Position numbers and translations under genes: made by a program. Below, piece by piece: positions 25,670 to 33,695 of a stretch of 49,190 bases of DNA; positions within the stretch are counted from its first letter, which is position 1; every line of letters begins with the position of its first letter. A model generated the notes under the pieces. It was not told where the DNA came from. It saw only the letters and a list, made by a program, of their open reading frames with translations, and did not search any database. Source of the stretch: Pontivivens nitratireducens (GTDB taxonomy: Bacteria > Pseudomonadota > Alphaproteobacteria > Rhodobacterales > Rhodobacteraceae); assembly GCF_014235845.1 (NCBI RefSeq), contig NZ_JACJUQ010000016.1, forward strand, positions 1 to 49,190, written 5' to 3'.

Positions 25670-27697
25670 TCACCCCCGCCGCCGTCGTCTTCTCCCCCCA
25701 TCTTCGCCGTTTGTGTTGAAACTTACGTCGGGTAGTGGGGCTATCTTGCGCAGTTTCGTATAGGGCTCCGTCGCGTGGGGGATGTTGCTGGCGGCGACGA
25801 AGTGTTCCTGGAACCTTGGTTCGACGGCAGTTTCGACCTTCACGATCTTGCGGACGTTGGCTTCGACCTCACGCCGGGCGGAGACGTTGAGCAGGGCGAT
25901 GCGCGCGCCGGTACCGGCGGCGTTGCCGGCGCTCGTGACTTTTTCAACGTCGCAATCGGGGATCATGCCCAGCACCATCGCGTGCATGGGGGAGATGTGG
26001 GCCCCGAATGCGCCCGCCAGGACGACGCGGTCCACCTCGTCAACGCCCATCTGATCCATCAGCAGGCGGGCCCCGGCGTAGAGCGCGGCCTTGGCCAACT
26101 GGATCGCGCGGATGTCGCCATTGGTGACAGTGATGCGGGGGGAGGTGCCGTCGCCCTCGAACAGCACGTATTCGTGGGTGCGGCCGTTGGCCACGCAGCG
26201 TTCCGTTCCCGTTTGCGCGGCGGATCCGATCAGGCCGCCGGGATCGACGAGGCCCGCCATGCGCATCTCTGCGATCGCCTCGATAATGCCGGAGCCGCAG
26301 ATGCCGGTGATGGTGCCCGCCTCGGCCATGAAGCCATCCTCGTCGGACCATTTGTCCGACCCGATGACGCGAAAGCGCGGCTCCTTGGTCACCTTGTCGA
26401 TCTCTACCCGTTCGATGGCGCCGGGGGCGGCGCGCTGGCCGGACGAGATCTGCGCCCCCTCGAAAGCGGGGCCGGTGGGGGAGGAGCAGGCGAGGACCTT
26501 TTGCGTGTTGCCCAGCAAGATCTCGGCATTCGTGCCGACATCCACGATCAGGACCAGATCTTCGGATCGGTGCGGTGCCTCGGACAATGCGACGGCGGCG
26601 GCGTCGGCCCCGACATGGCCCGCGATGCAGGGCAGGATATAGACGCGTGCAGAGGGGTGCACGTCGAGGTCCAGTTCGGTGGCCAACAGGCTCATGCTGT
26701 CCGACGTGGCCAGCGCGAAGGGGGCCTGGCCCAGTTCCACCGGGTCGATGCCCAGCAGCAGATGGTGCATGACCGGATTGGCCACGAAGACCGCCTCGAA
26801 GATCAGGGCAGGGTCTATCGCCGCCTCCTCCGCTACGGTGTTGATGAGAGCTTGCAGCGCGGTGCGCACGGCCTTGGTCATCTCGACCGCGCCGCCGGGA
26901 TTCATCATGGAGTAGCTGACGCGGCTCATCAGATCCTCACCAAAGCGGATCTGCGGGTTCATGATGCCCGAGGAGGCGAGCACCTTGCCCGTGCGCAGGT
27001 CGCACAGATGCGCCGCGATGGTGGTCGAGCCGAGGTCGATGGCAACGCCGTATAGCGTCCCCTCATAATAGCCGGGCCAGACATGGACGATGCGCGCCTC
27101 ATCCGGACCATTGCCCTGATAGACGGCGACCGTGACCTTCCAATCGCCCTTGCGCAGGGCCGGTTGCAGCTGCTGCATGATCCGCAGGTCGCAGGTGGTG
27201 CCCGGCAGATCCCACTGCTCGGCCAACGCCTTGGACAGACGCTCCAGATCGCCGGAGGGTTCGTGCATGTCCGGCGCGTCCACCTCGACGTAGTAAAGCC
27301 GGGTGGCGGGGTCGAGCACGATGTCGCGGGTATCGGCGGATTTGCGCACGACCTGTTTGTGGACCTGGCTCTCGGGCGGAACGTCGATCACCACGTCCCC
27401 CTCGATCAGCGCCTGACAGCCAAGCCGCCGTCCGTCGATCATGCCGCGGATCGACTTGTAGCGTTCCTCGACCGAGTTCCATTCGCTGAGCGCGCCCGGG
27501 CTGGACGTGATCCCGTGTTTCGAGAAATCACCGAAGGACGGGGCCACCTGACATTTGGAGCAAATGCCACGCCCGCCGCAAACGCTGTCCAGATCGACGC
27601 CCAGCTGGCGGGCCGCGTCCAGCACGCGGGTGCCGGTGGGAAAGGTGCCCCGCTTGCCGGAGGGGGTGAAAATCACGAGAGGGTCGGTTCTGGACAT
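25670..27697 (-). CDS. Reductive activator of corrinoid proteins (RamA-like, [2Fe-2S] plus ASKHA/DUF4445)
   Basis: 675 aa. The N-terminal ferredoxin domain has Cys40, Cys46, Cys49 and Cys94 (VCGGRGICSKC and RRLGC). A linker domain leads to an actin-like ATPase fold beginning YGVAIDLGSTTIAAHL, with later segments VDVGTNAEILLG, ITGICGSGIIEAI and VLAGAFGAHI. Proteins of this build use ATP and an electron to return inactive Co(II) corrinoid to Co(I). It ends in an arginine run (GGRRRRRRG), a feature shared with the methyltransferase at 30.3 kb. The partner corrinoid protein is not in the window. ATG 27697 has AAAGG upstream. It is transcribed toward the nuclease gene, with no terminator seen. Confidence 0.88.
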   Translation of the reverse strand: MSRTDPLVIFTPSGKRGTFPTGTRVLDAARQLGVDLDSVCGGRGICSKCQVAPSFGDFSKHGITSSPGALSEWNSVEERYKSIRGMIDGRRLGCQALIEGDVVIDVPPESQVHKQVVRKSADTRDIVLDPATRLYYVEVDAPDMHEPSGDLERLSKALAEQWDLPGTTCDLRIMQQLQPALRKGDWKVTVAVYQGNGPDEARIVHVWPGYYEGTLYGVAIDLGSTTIAAHLCDLRTGKVLASSGIMNPQIRFGEDLMSRVSYSMMNPGGAVEMTKAVRTALQALINTVAEEAAIDPALIFEAVFVANPVMHHLLLGIDPVELGQAPFALATSDSMSLLATELDLDVHPSARVYILPCIAGHVGADAAAVALSEAPHRSEDLVLIVDVGTNAEILLGNTQKVLACSSPTGPAFEGAQISSGQRAAPGAIERVEIDKVTKEPRFRVIGSDKWSDEDGFMAEAGTITGICGSGIIEAIAEMRMAGLVDPGGLIGSAAQTGTERCVANGRTHEYVLFEGDGTSPRITVTNGDIRAIQLAKAALYAGARLLMDQMGVDEVDRVVLAGAFGAHISPMHAMVLGMIPDCDVEKVTSAGNAAGTGARIALLNVSARREVEANVRKIVKVETAVEPRFQEHFVAASNIPHATEPYTKLRKIAPLPDVSFNTNGEDGGRRRRRRG

Positions 27698-27906
27698 ATC
27701 GCACGCCTTTACTGTGTTGCTGCCTTGTTATGACAGGCGCGGTTCAGGGGAAAGGCGCAAGCCGTCGCACAGTTGGGGAAACGCGACATTCGCTCCACGA
27801 CAGAATGCGTCCTTCGCTGCGGGCCACAGCGATGTGATCGCTGGGTTTTGGAACGCCGCGCGGGCCGGGGCGTTCGTTCAGCAGCTATTAAGGAAAAGGA
27901 CATTTC

Positions 27907-29280
27907 ATGACCCAGACGATTACGACGATCAATCCTGCGACCGGCGCGGAACTGTCCCATTACGACATGATGACCGGGGATGAGGTCAACGCCGCCATCG
28001 CCGCCTGTCACACCGCGTTCGAGGCGTGGAGGGATCGCCCGGTGGCCGAACGGGCCGAAGTGATCCGCGCCATTGGCGGTGCCCTGCGCGCGCGCAAGGA
28101 TGAACTGGCGGAGTTGATGACGGCGGAAATGGGCAAGCTGGTATCTCAATGCCGCGATGAAATCGAGTTGTGTGCCGGTATCTGCGACTGGACGGCGGAG
28201 CAGGGGCCCGATGCGCTGGCCGACGAACACCGCGATCTGGTATCGGGCGGCAAGGGGATCGTGCAATACGCCCCGATCGGCGTGATCTACGGCATCCAGC
28301 CGTGGAATTTCCCGTGCTATCAGGTGGTGCGCTATTCCATCGCCAATCTGATGGCGGGCAACTCTGTGCTGCTGAAACATGCCGCGAACGTCACCGGATC
28401 GGGTGAGATGATCGCCGAGATCTATCGCGCGGGCGGTTTGCCCGATGATCTGTTTACCGTGCTCAGGATCAGCCACGATCAGTCCAACGATGTGATCGAG
28501 CATGATCTGGTGCGTGGTGTCACCCTGACCGGCAGCCCCACCGCCGGCCGCACCATCGCGGAACGCGCTGGCCGGGCCTTGAAGAAGACAGTGTTGGAGC
28601 TTGGCTCCAACGACGCCTATGTCGTGCTGGAGGATGCCGATATTTCGAAGGCGGTGACGCAATGCGTTCTGGGCCGGGTTTATAACAACGGTGAGACTTG
28701 CGTCGCGGCAAAACGGTTTATCGTGGTCGATGCGATCTATGACCGGTTCCGCGAGGCTTTCGTTGAGGCGATGCAAGCCGTCGAATACGGCGATCCGATG
28801 AGTGATGAGGCCCGCATCGGCCCGATGGCGCGCAAGGATTTGCGCGACGATCTGCACGAGCAGGTGGAACGCTCCGTCGCGGGCGGTGCCAGTATCGCCT
28901 GTGGTGGTCAGGTTCCCGACGGTCCGGGCTATTTCTATCCCGCAACGGTGCTGGAGGATGTCCGCCCCGGGCAGCCCGCCTATGATGATGAGTTGTTCGG
29001 ACCCGTTGCCGCCTTGATCCATGCGAAGGACGAGGATGACGCGATGCGCATCGCCAATGACAGCCGGTTCGGTCTGGGGGGTGCGATCTTCTCGGGCGAT
29101 CAGGACCGGGCGATCGAATTGGCCAGGAAGTTCGACACCGGGATGGTGTTCATCAATGGCTTCGGCCTGGCTCAACCGGACATGCCGTTCGGCGGCGTGA
29201 AGGATTCAGGCTATGGCCGCGAACATGGCGGCTTTGGCATGAAGGAGTTCGTCAACGCCAAGGGTATCTCGCTTATGTGA
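27907..29280 (+). CDS. NAD(P)-dependent aldehyde dehydrogenase, succinate-semialdehyde dehydrogenase (Sad/YneI) type
   Basis: 457 aa soluble dehydrogenase. The nucleotide site has IYGIQPWNFPCYQVVRY and LTGSPTAGRTIAERAG. The catalytic Glu231 is in VLELGSNDAYVV and Cys265 in NNGETCVAAKRF. The length and the ELGSND form match YneI-type enzymes rather than the longer GabD. AAGGA precedes the ATG. It lies between two minus-strand C1 genes with its own terminator, so it is a separate unit. It could oxidise succinate semialdehyde or an aldehyde freed by demethylation or deamination nearby; the sequence does not decide. Confidence 0.88.
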   Translation: MTQTITTINPATGAELSHYDMMTGDEVNAAIAACHTAFEAWRDRPVAERAEVIRAIGGALRARKDELAELMTAEMGKLVSQCRDEIELCAGICDWTAEQGPDALADEHRDLVSGGKGIVQYAPIGVIYGIQPWNFPCYQVVRYSIANLMAGNSVLLKHAANVTGSGEMIAEIYRAGGLPDDLFTVLRISHDQSNDVIEHDLVRGVTLTGSPTAGRTIAERAGRALKKTVLELGSNDAYVVLEDADISKAVTQCVLGRVYNNGETCVAAKRFIVVDAIYDRFREAFVEAMQAVEYGDPMSDEARIGPMARKDLRDDLHEQVERSVAGGASIACGGQVPDGPGYFYPATVLEDVRPGQPAYDDELFGPVAALIHAKDEDDAMRIANDSRFGLGGAIFSGDQDRAIELARKFDTGMVFINGFGLAQPDMPFGGVKDSGYGREHGGFGMKEFVNAKGISLM

Positions 29281-29302
29281 GGTAGCCGGGCCGCGACGAA
29301 GG

Positions 29303-29340
29303 AGAGGCGCGCTCCCGTCCGGGCGCGCCTCTTCGCATGT
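29303..29340 (+). terminator. Terminator after the aldehyde dehydrogenase gene
   Basis: AGAGGCGCGC (29303-29312) and GCGCGCCTCT (29323-29332) form a perfect 10-bp stem with a 10-base loop, 22 bases after the stop. Only a short T-run (ATGTTTG) follows, so the stem is strong and the tail weak. Confidence 0.65.
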
Positions 29341-29431
29341 TTGAGCCATGTTTGGTGTGGGCCTCCCCTTCGGGGCAAGCCGCCCCATATGAATCATTAA
29401 CTTATCATACATCCGATGAAAGGTTGTCGCC

Positions 29432-30325
29432 ATGCTGATCCGTGTAGGATTCGAAATCGATGTGGAAAGCGCCCCTCAGGTGCCGATGCTGCTGGCGCTG
29501 TCCACTCACGGTGAATTGACGAACCGGGTGATCGGCCACGATACCGTGCGGGTGGAGCCGTTCACCCCGTCGGAGGTCTATTACGACCGCTTCAACAACC
29601 GGATCACCCGCATCGTGGCCCAAGGTGGCACGACCCGCTTGTGGTCCGATTCCGTGATCGAGGTTTCAGGCGCACCTGACGAGGTCGATCCCACCGCCTG
29701 GCAGATCGACGTGCAGAACCTGCCGCATGAGGTGCTGAGTTATCTGGTGCCCAGCCGCTATTGCGACAGCGACAACCTGACCGCCGCCGCGTGGGAGAAT
29801 TTCTCCGGCTACCTGCAGGGATGGGCGCGGGTGCAGGCGATCACCGATTTCGTGCACAACCACATCGCGTTCGGCTATCAGTTCGGGCGGACGAACAAGA
29901 CAGCCTCGGACGTGTACCGGGAGCGTACGGGGGTCTGCCGCGATTTCGCGCATCTGGCGATTGCGCTCTGCCGTGCGATGAACATTCCCGCGCGCTATGT
30001 CAGTGGCTATCTGGGCGATATCGGCGTGCCCTATCAGGGCGCGGGCGATTTCTGCGCCTGGTTCGAGGTCTATCTGGGCGGGCGCTGGCTGACGCTGGAC
30101 GCGCGCTATAACACGCCGCGCATCGGGCGGGTGCCGATGGTACGCGGTTGCGATGCTGCCGACGTGGCGATGATCACCTCGTTCGGGGAGCATAAGCTGA
30201 CCTATTTCCGGGTCTGGACCGATGAGGTTCAGGGCGCGCCGAGTGATGCGGACGTGCTGGCGATGTTGCAGACGCGCCCGCAAGGCGCGCCGCTGGTCTA
30301 TCCATCCTCGGGCCGTGTTGCCTGA
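29432..30325 (+). CDS. Transglutaminase-like protein with altered catalytic triad
   Basis: 297 aa. The N-terminal beta domain (residues 1-90) is of the bacterial transglutaminase N-terminal type. The core follows with Cys169 (TGVCRDFAH) and Asp223 (LTLDARYNTPRIG). The second triad position, usually His in HAWFE, reads DFCAWFEVYL here, so Cys208 (codon TGC) replaces the His. The rest of the family pattern is intact. It may have lost amide chemistry, use Cys208 instead, or be a peptide-binding relic. It converges on the corrinoid methyltransferase with only three bases between stops. Confidence 0.82.
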   Translation: MLIRVGFEIDVESAPQVPMLLALSTHGELTNRVIGHDTVRVEPFTPSEVYYDRFNNRITRIVAQGGTTRLWSDSVIEVSGAPDEVDPTAWQIDVQNLPHEVLSYLVPSRYCDSDNLTAAAWENFSGYLQGWARVQAITDFVHNHIAFGYQFGRTNKTASDVYRERTGVCRDFAHLAIALCRAMNIPARYVSGYLGDIGVPYQGAGDFCAWFEVYLGGRWLTLDARYNTPRIGRVPMVRGCDAADVAMITSFGEHKLTYFRVWTDEVQGAPSDADVLAMLQTRPQGAPLVYPSSGRVA

Positions 30326-30328
30326 GCG

Positions 30329-31285
30329 TTAGGCGGGCCGCCGTCGCCGCCCACCCGTGCGCCGGCCCCGTGCGCCGGCCTCAACCTCACCCTCGGCCAG
30401 CTTGGGCTTGTTGGCGCGGATCCATTCGGCCCCGTTGGGATCGTTGTTCATCAGGAAGTTGGCGGCGCGGATCGCCTCCATCTCCTGCGGGCGGACGGGG
30501 TTCATGATGGCGGAGGTCATGCCCGACGCAATGGCCATCGGCAGGAAGGCCGCGCCCAGACCGTGCCGGTTGGGCAGGCCGAAGCTGACATTCGACGCGC
30601 CGCAGGTGGTGTTCACGCCCAACTCGTCGCGCAGACGCCGCACGAGGGAGAAGACCTGAAGCCCTGCCGTGGCCATCGCGCCGATGGGCATCACCAGCGG
30701 ATCGACAACGATGTCGTGGGCGGGAATGCCGAAATCGGCGGCACGCTCGACGATCTTTTTCGCCACAGCGAAGCGGATGTCGGGATCCTCGGAAATGCCG
30801 GTATCGTCGTTCGAGATGGCGACGACGGGCACGTTGTATTTCTTGACCAGCGGCAGAACCAGTTCCAGCCGCTCCTCCTCCCCGGTGACGGAGTTGAGAA
30901 GGGGGCGGCCCTCGCATGCCTCCAACCCGGCCTCAAGCGCGCCGGGGACGGAGCTGTCGATGCACAGCGGCACATCCACCAGCGTCTGAACACGACGGAT
31001 CAGTTCGGGCATCAGCAGCGGCTCGACGAAATTGTTGTCGGCATAGCGGGGATCGGAGGCCATCTTGTTGGTGAATACGGCACCCGAATTGATGTCGAGC
31101 ATGGTGGCACCGCAGGCGACCTGCTCCAACGCATCGCGTTCAACGGTGGAGAAATCGTCCATTTCCAGCTCCGCCGCCAGCTTCTTGCGGCCTGTGGGGT
31201 TGATCCGTTCCCCGATGACGCAGAACGGCTGATCGAAGCCGATGATCGCGGTCTTGGTCTTCGATTCGACAATGGTTCTGGTCAT
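30329..31285 (-). CDS. Methyltetrahydrofolate:corrinoid protein methyltransferase
   Basis: 318 aa pterin-binding TIM barrel of the AcsE/MtgA type, moving a methyl group between a corrinoid cofactor and THF. Visible family residues are IGERINPTGRKK at the start, CIDSS, LLNSVTGEEER, AISNDDTG and CGASNVSFGLPNRHG, whose Asn is the N5-contact residue in such enzymes. After the barrel comes an Arg/Gly-rich tail (RGRRTGGRRRRPA) not needed for catalysis. ATG 31285 has AAGGA upstream. It is 19 bases downstream of the MetF paralogue, in one operon with it and the PF13769 gene. The methyl-donor protein is not in the window. Confidence 0.9.
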   Translation of the reverse strand: MTRTIVESKTKTAIIGFDQPFCVIGERINPTGRKKLAAELEMDDFSTVERDALEQVACGATMLDINSGAVFTNKMASDPRYADNNFVEPLLMPELIRRVQTLVDVPLCIDSSVPGALEAGLEACEGRPLLNSVTGEEERLELVLPLVKKYNVPVVAISNDDTGISEDPDIRFAVAKKIVERAADFGIPAHDIVVDPLVMPIGAMATAGLQVFSLVRRLRDELGVNTTCGASNVSFGLPNRHGLGAAFLPMAIASGMTSAIMNPVRPQEMEAIRAANFLMNNDPNGAEWIRANKPKLAEGEVEAGARGRRTGGRRRRPA

Positions 31286-31304
31286 TTGAAAACGTTCCTT
31301 GAAG

Positions 31305-32225
31305 TCAGGCAGTTGCGGTATGCGCGGTCGGTTGGCCGTGCATCTGTGTGTACTCGGCAGTCCTTGTAATGCCACCGAGCGGGAAAAGATGCACGCTTTC
31401 GATCCCGAAACCGGGATTTGCGGCCTTGTGGACGGCCAGATCGGTGAGGATCTCATCCGGGGTGAAGGGCAGGACCAGCTTGGTCAGGTCGGCGGCGCGG
31501 CGTTGCAGCACCCGCAGGGACGGACCGACGCCGCAAGCGAGGGAGAATTTGATGAGGGTTTGCAGCTTGGCCGGGCCCGCGACGCCGATATGGATCGGCA
31601 GGTCGATCCCCTCACCCTGCAAGCGGTCGGCCCAGTCGATGACCGGTTGCGCCTCGAAACAGAACTGCGTGGCGATGGCCATGCGCGCATCCGTCCGCTC
31701 GGAAAACGCCTGCTTCCAGCGCAGCGCGTCCATGACATTGGCGTCGGAGCCGTCGGGGTCGATGTCCTTGTTGCCCTCGGGATGGCCGCCCACATGCAGG
31801 CGGTCGAATCCCGCCGCGTCGAACAGCCCGGTTTCCATCAGGTCCATCGAGCAGTGGAAATCACCGAGCGGGGCCTCGACACCACCGGCCAGCAGCAGCG
31901 CCTGGTGCACGCCGGTATCGGCGTAGCGCGTGATCCAGTCGGACAGCATGGCCCGATCCGCGATGATCCGCGCGGGGAAGTGCGGCATAGCGGTGAAACC
32001 CTCATCCACCAGACGTGCGGCGGTGGCGACCATATCCTCGATCGGGGTGCCGTCGATATGGGCGACATAGACGCGGGTGGCGGGGGGCAGGATGGCGCGG
32101 AAATCGTCGATCTTCTGCGCCGTGCGGGGCATCACCTCGATCGAGAACCCGTCGAGCAGCGCCGCCACCGAAGGATTGACAGGCGTCTCGGGCTTGCGCC
32201 GCATGAAGGACAGGATATTGCTCAT
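31305..32225 (-). CDS. Methylenetetrahydrofolate reductase-like protein, divergent MetF paralogue
   Basis: 306 aa MetF-family barrel. Glu30 in FSIEVMPRTA sits where MetF has its catalytic Glu (Glu8 in the metF at 32.8 kb). The RGD segment of canonical MetF reads LLAGG at residues 111-115, so the flavin/folate Asp is missing. TQFCFEAQPVIDW and IGVAGPAKL correspond to the MetF QFCF..F and IxGIxPI regions. In this operon it is expected to oxidise methyl-THF to methylene-THF, the reverse of biosynthesis. GGAG precedes the ATG. 24 bases separate it from the upstream gene. Confidence 0.85.
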   Translation of the reverse strand: MSNILSFMRRKPETPVNPSVAALLDGFSIEVMPRTAQKIDDFRAILPPATRVYVAHIDGTPIEDMVATAARLVDEGFTAMPHFPARIIADRAMLSDWITRYADTGVHQALLLAGGVEAPLGDFHCSMDLMETGLFDAAGFDRLHVGGHPEGNKDIDPDGSDANVMDALRWKQAFSERTDARMAIATQFCFEAQPVIDWADRLQGEGIDLPIHIGVAGPAKLQTLIKFSLACGVGPSLRVLQRRAADLTKLVLPFTPDEILTDLAVHKAANPGFGIESVHLFPLGGITRTAEYTQMHGQPTAHTATA

Positions 32226-32249
32226 AGTCGTCTCCGCCGAAAAAGGCGC

Positions 32250-32546
32250 TCAGGCCTTGCCACCGTTTTCGATCAGAGTGATGAGGCGGGCCTTGTCATA
32301 TTCGGCGTCGAGGCGCGATGCCTCGGCCGCCGCGATATCGGCCTGATCGCCATCGAGCGGGTATGGGTCGGCCTTGCGAAAGCCAGCGAGGTAATCGTCA
32401 CTGCCTGCGGCACCGTCCTTCATCGCGGCGCGGTCAATGGCCTGCTCGAACCGTTCGGGCAGTTGCACTTTCGCGGCGCGACGACCCTTGCCCACGATGA
32501 CTTGCGCGGGAATGTCACGCCAGTAAACTATGGTCACATCGGGCAT
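32250..32546 (-). CDS. 'Virulence factor' domain protein (PF13769-like)
   Basis: 98 aa from ATG 32546 with GAGG upstream; the longer frame back to 32663 has no ribosome site. The sequence VTIVYWRDIPAQVIVGKGR, then LPERFEQAIDRAAM and YLAGFRKADPYPLDGD, then a coiled-looking helix (ADIAAAEASRLDAEYDKARL) is the pattern of PF13769. That family is named for virulence, but in Rhodobacteraceae it commonly travels with corrinoid C1 genes. Its biochemical role is not known to me. It opens the operon that continues with the MetF paralogue and the methyltransferase, and is divergent from metF. Confidence 0.75.
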   Translation of the reverse strand: MPDVTIVYWRDIPAQVIVGKGRRAAKVQLPERFEQAIDRAAMKDGAAGSDDYLAGFRKADPYPLDGDQADIAAAEASRLDAEYDKARLITLIENGGKA

Positions 32547-32708
32547 GGGGGCGTCCTCATCTCTGATCTGTTCAACCGTGATAGCGGTCGGCGGGGCGAC
32601 GGTGCGCATCGGCGCGACGTTGAATGCGCCTTTTCCGACATGATGGCGGTCGAAACGGGCCAAGGCTCCGGCGTGGGTCGCATTTTCGTCTTGTTGCGTC
32701 GCATATAG

Positions 32709-32727
32709 TGCCCTAGGTCAGAGGGCA
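32709..32727. promoter_or_regulatory. Dyad in the metF / C1-operon divergent region
   Basis: TGCCCT (32709-32714) and AGGGCA (32722-32727) form a 6-bp inverted repeat with a 7-base spacer, 25 bases before the metF start. The 206-base divergent region (32547-32752) must hold promoters for both units. The dyad could be an operator. No SAM, THF or cobalamin riboswitch core is recognisable here. Confidence 0.3.
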
Positions 32728-32752
32728 ACACGTGTTCACGGGAATAATTATC

Positions 32753-33625
32753 ATGCGTCCGACCCTGTCATTCGAGTTCTTTCCCCCGATGTCGCCTGCG
32801 GCAAATCTGAGGTTGTGGACGAGTGTCGAGCGTCTGGCGCCGTTGGGGCCGAAATTCGTTTCCGTGACCTATGGTGCGGGTGGGACCACACGCGCGCGCA
32901 CCCGTGCGGCTATCGCTACGATCCGTGAACGCGCCCGGCTGGATGTGGCGGGCCACCTGACTTGCGTCGGGGCCAGCCGTGCCGAAACGCTGGACGTGGC
33001 GCGCGATTTCGCCAAACAGGGCGTGCGCCGGATCGTCGCGCTGCGCGGGGACGCGCCCAAGGGGGCGGAGAAGTTCGAGCCCCATCCCGACGGCTTCGTT
33101 TCCGCCGCCGAACTGGTCAGCGCCCTGCGTGACGAAGGGTTCGACGAGATTTCCGTCGCGGCCTATCCCGAAAAGCACCCCGAGGCGCAAACCCCCGATG
33201 CCGATATCGAGAACCTGAAGCGCAAGCTGGACGCGGGCGCCACCGATGCGATCACGCAGTTCTGTTTTGATACGGAGACGTTCTTCCGCTTTCGCGATGC
33301 GGCGGCGAAGGCCGGGATTACCGCGCCCATCGTTCCGGGCATCCTGCCAGTCGAAAACTTTGCCAAGATGAAGAATTTCGCGGGCCGTTGCGCCGCGACC
33401 GTTCCCGCATGGATGGATGCGGCCTTCGGCAATGTGCAGACCGAGGAGGAAAGCTATCTTCTCAGCGTGTCCATCGCGGCGGAGCAATGTTCCGAGATGA
33501 TGGCGAACGGTGTCGAGCACCTGCATTTCTACACGCTGAACAATCCCGACCTGACCTTCGATATCTGTACCGCGCTGGGGATTGAGCCGGTGGCAATGCA
33601 AGGCGTCGTCGGCGGCACGGCTTAG
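32753..33625 (+). CDS. metF: Methylenetetrahydrofolate reductase
   Basis: 290 aa flavoprotein reducing 5,10-methylene-THF to 5-methyl-THF for methionine synthesis. The catalytic Glu8 is in FEFFPP, and FVSVTYGAGG, HLTCVG, ALRGD (residues 96-100), ITQFCFD and VPGILP are all canonical. ATG 32753 is preferred over GTG 32732 because homologues start close to this motif. It is divergent from the C1 operon that holds a paralogue of itself, and convergent with the MscS gene. Confidence 0.95.
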   Translation: MRPTLSFEFFPPMSPAANLRLWTSVERLAPLGPKFVSVTYGAGGTTRARTRAAIATIRERARLDVAGHLTCVGASRAETLDVARDFAKQGVRRIVALRGDAPKGAEKFEPHPDGFVSAAELVSALRDEGFDEISVAAYPEKHPEAQTPDADIENLKRKLDAGATDAITQFCFDTETFFRFRDAAAKAGITAPIVPGILPVENFAKMKNFAGRCAATVPAWMDAAFGNVQTEEESYLLSVSIAAEQCSEMMANGVEHLHFYTLNNPDLTFDICTALGIEPVAMQGVVGGTA

Positions 33626-33695
33626 GCCGGTTCTCGTCAGGCGATAGCGCAGCTTGATCCCCGCATTGCATTGCAGGGACATTTGTGCCCGCAGT

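Noticed and set aside
32547-32752. Possible SAM, THF or cobalamin riboswitch before metF or the C1 operon
   Set aside because: No conserved core could be recognised on either strand; only a 6-bp dyad is present.
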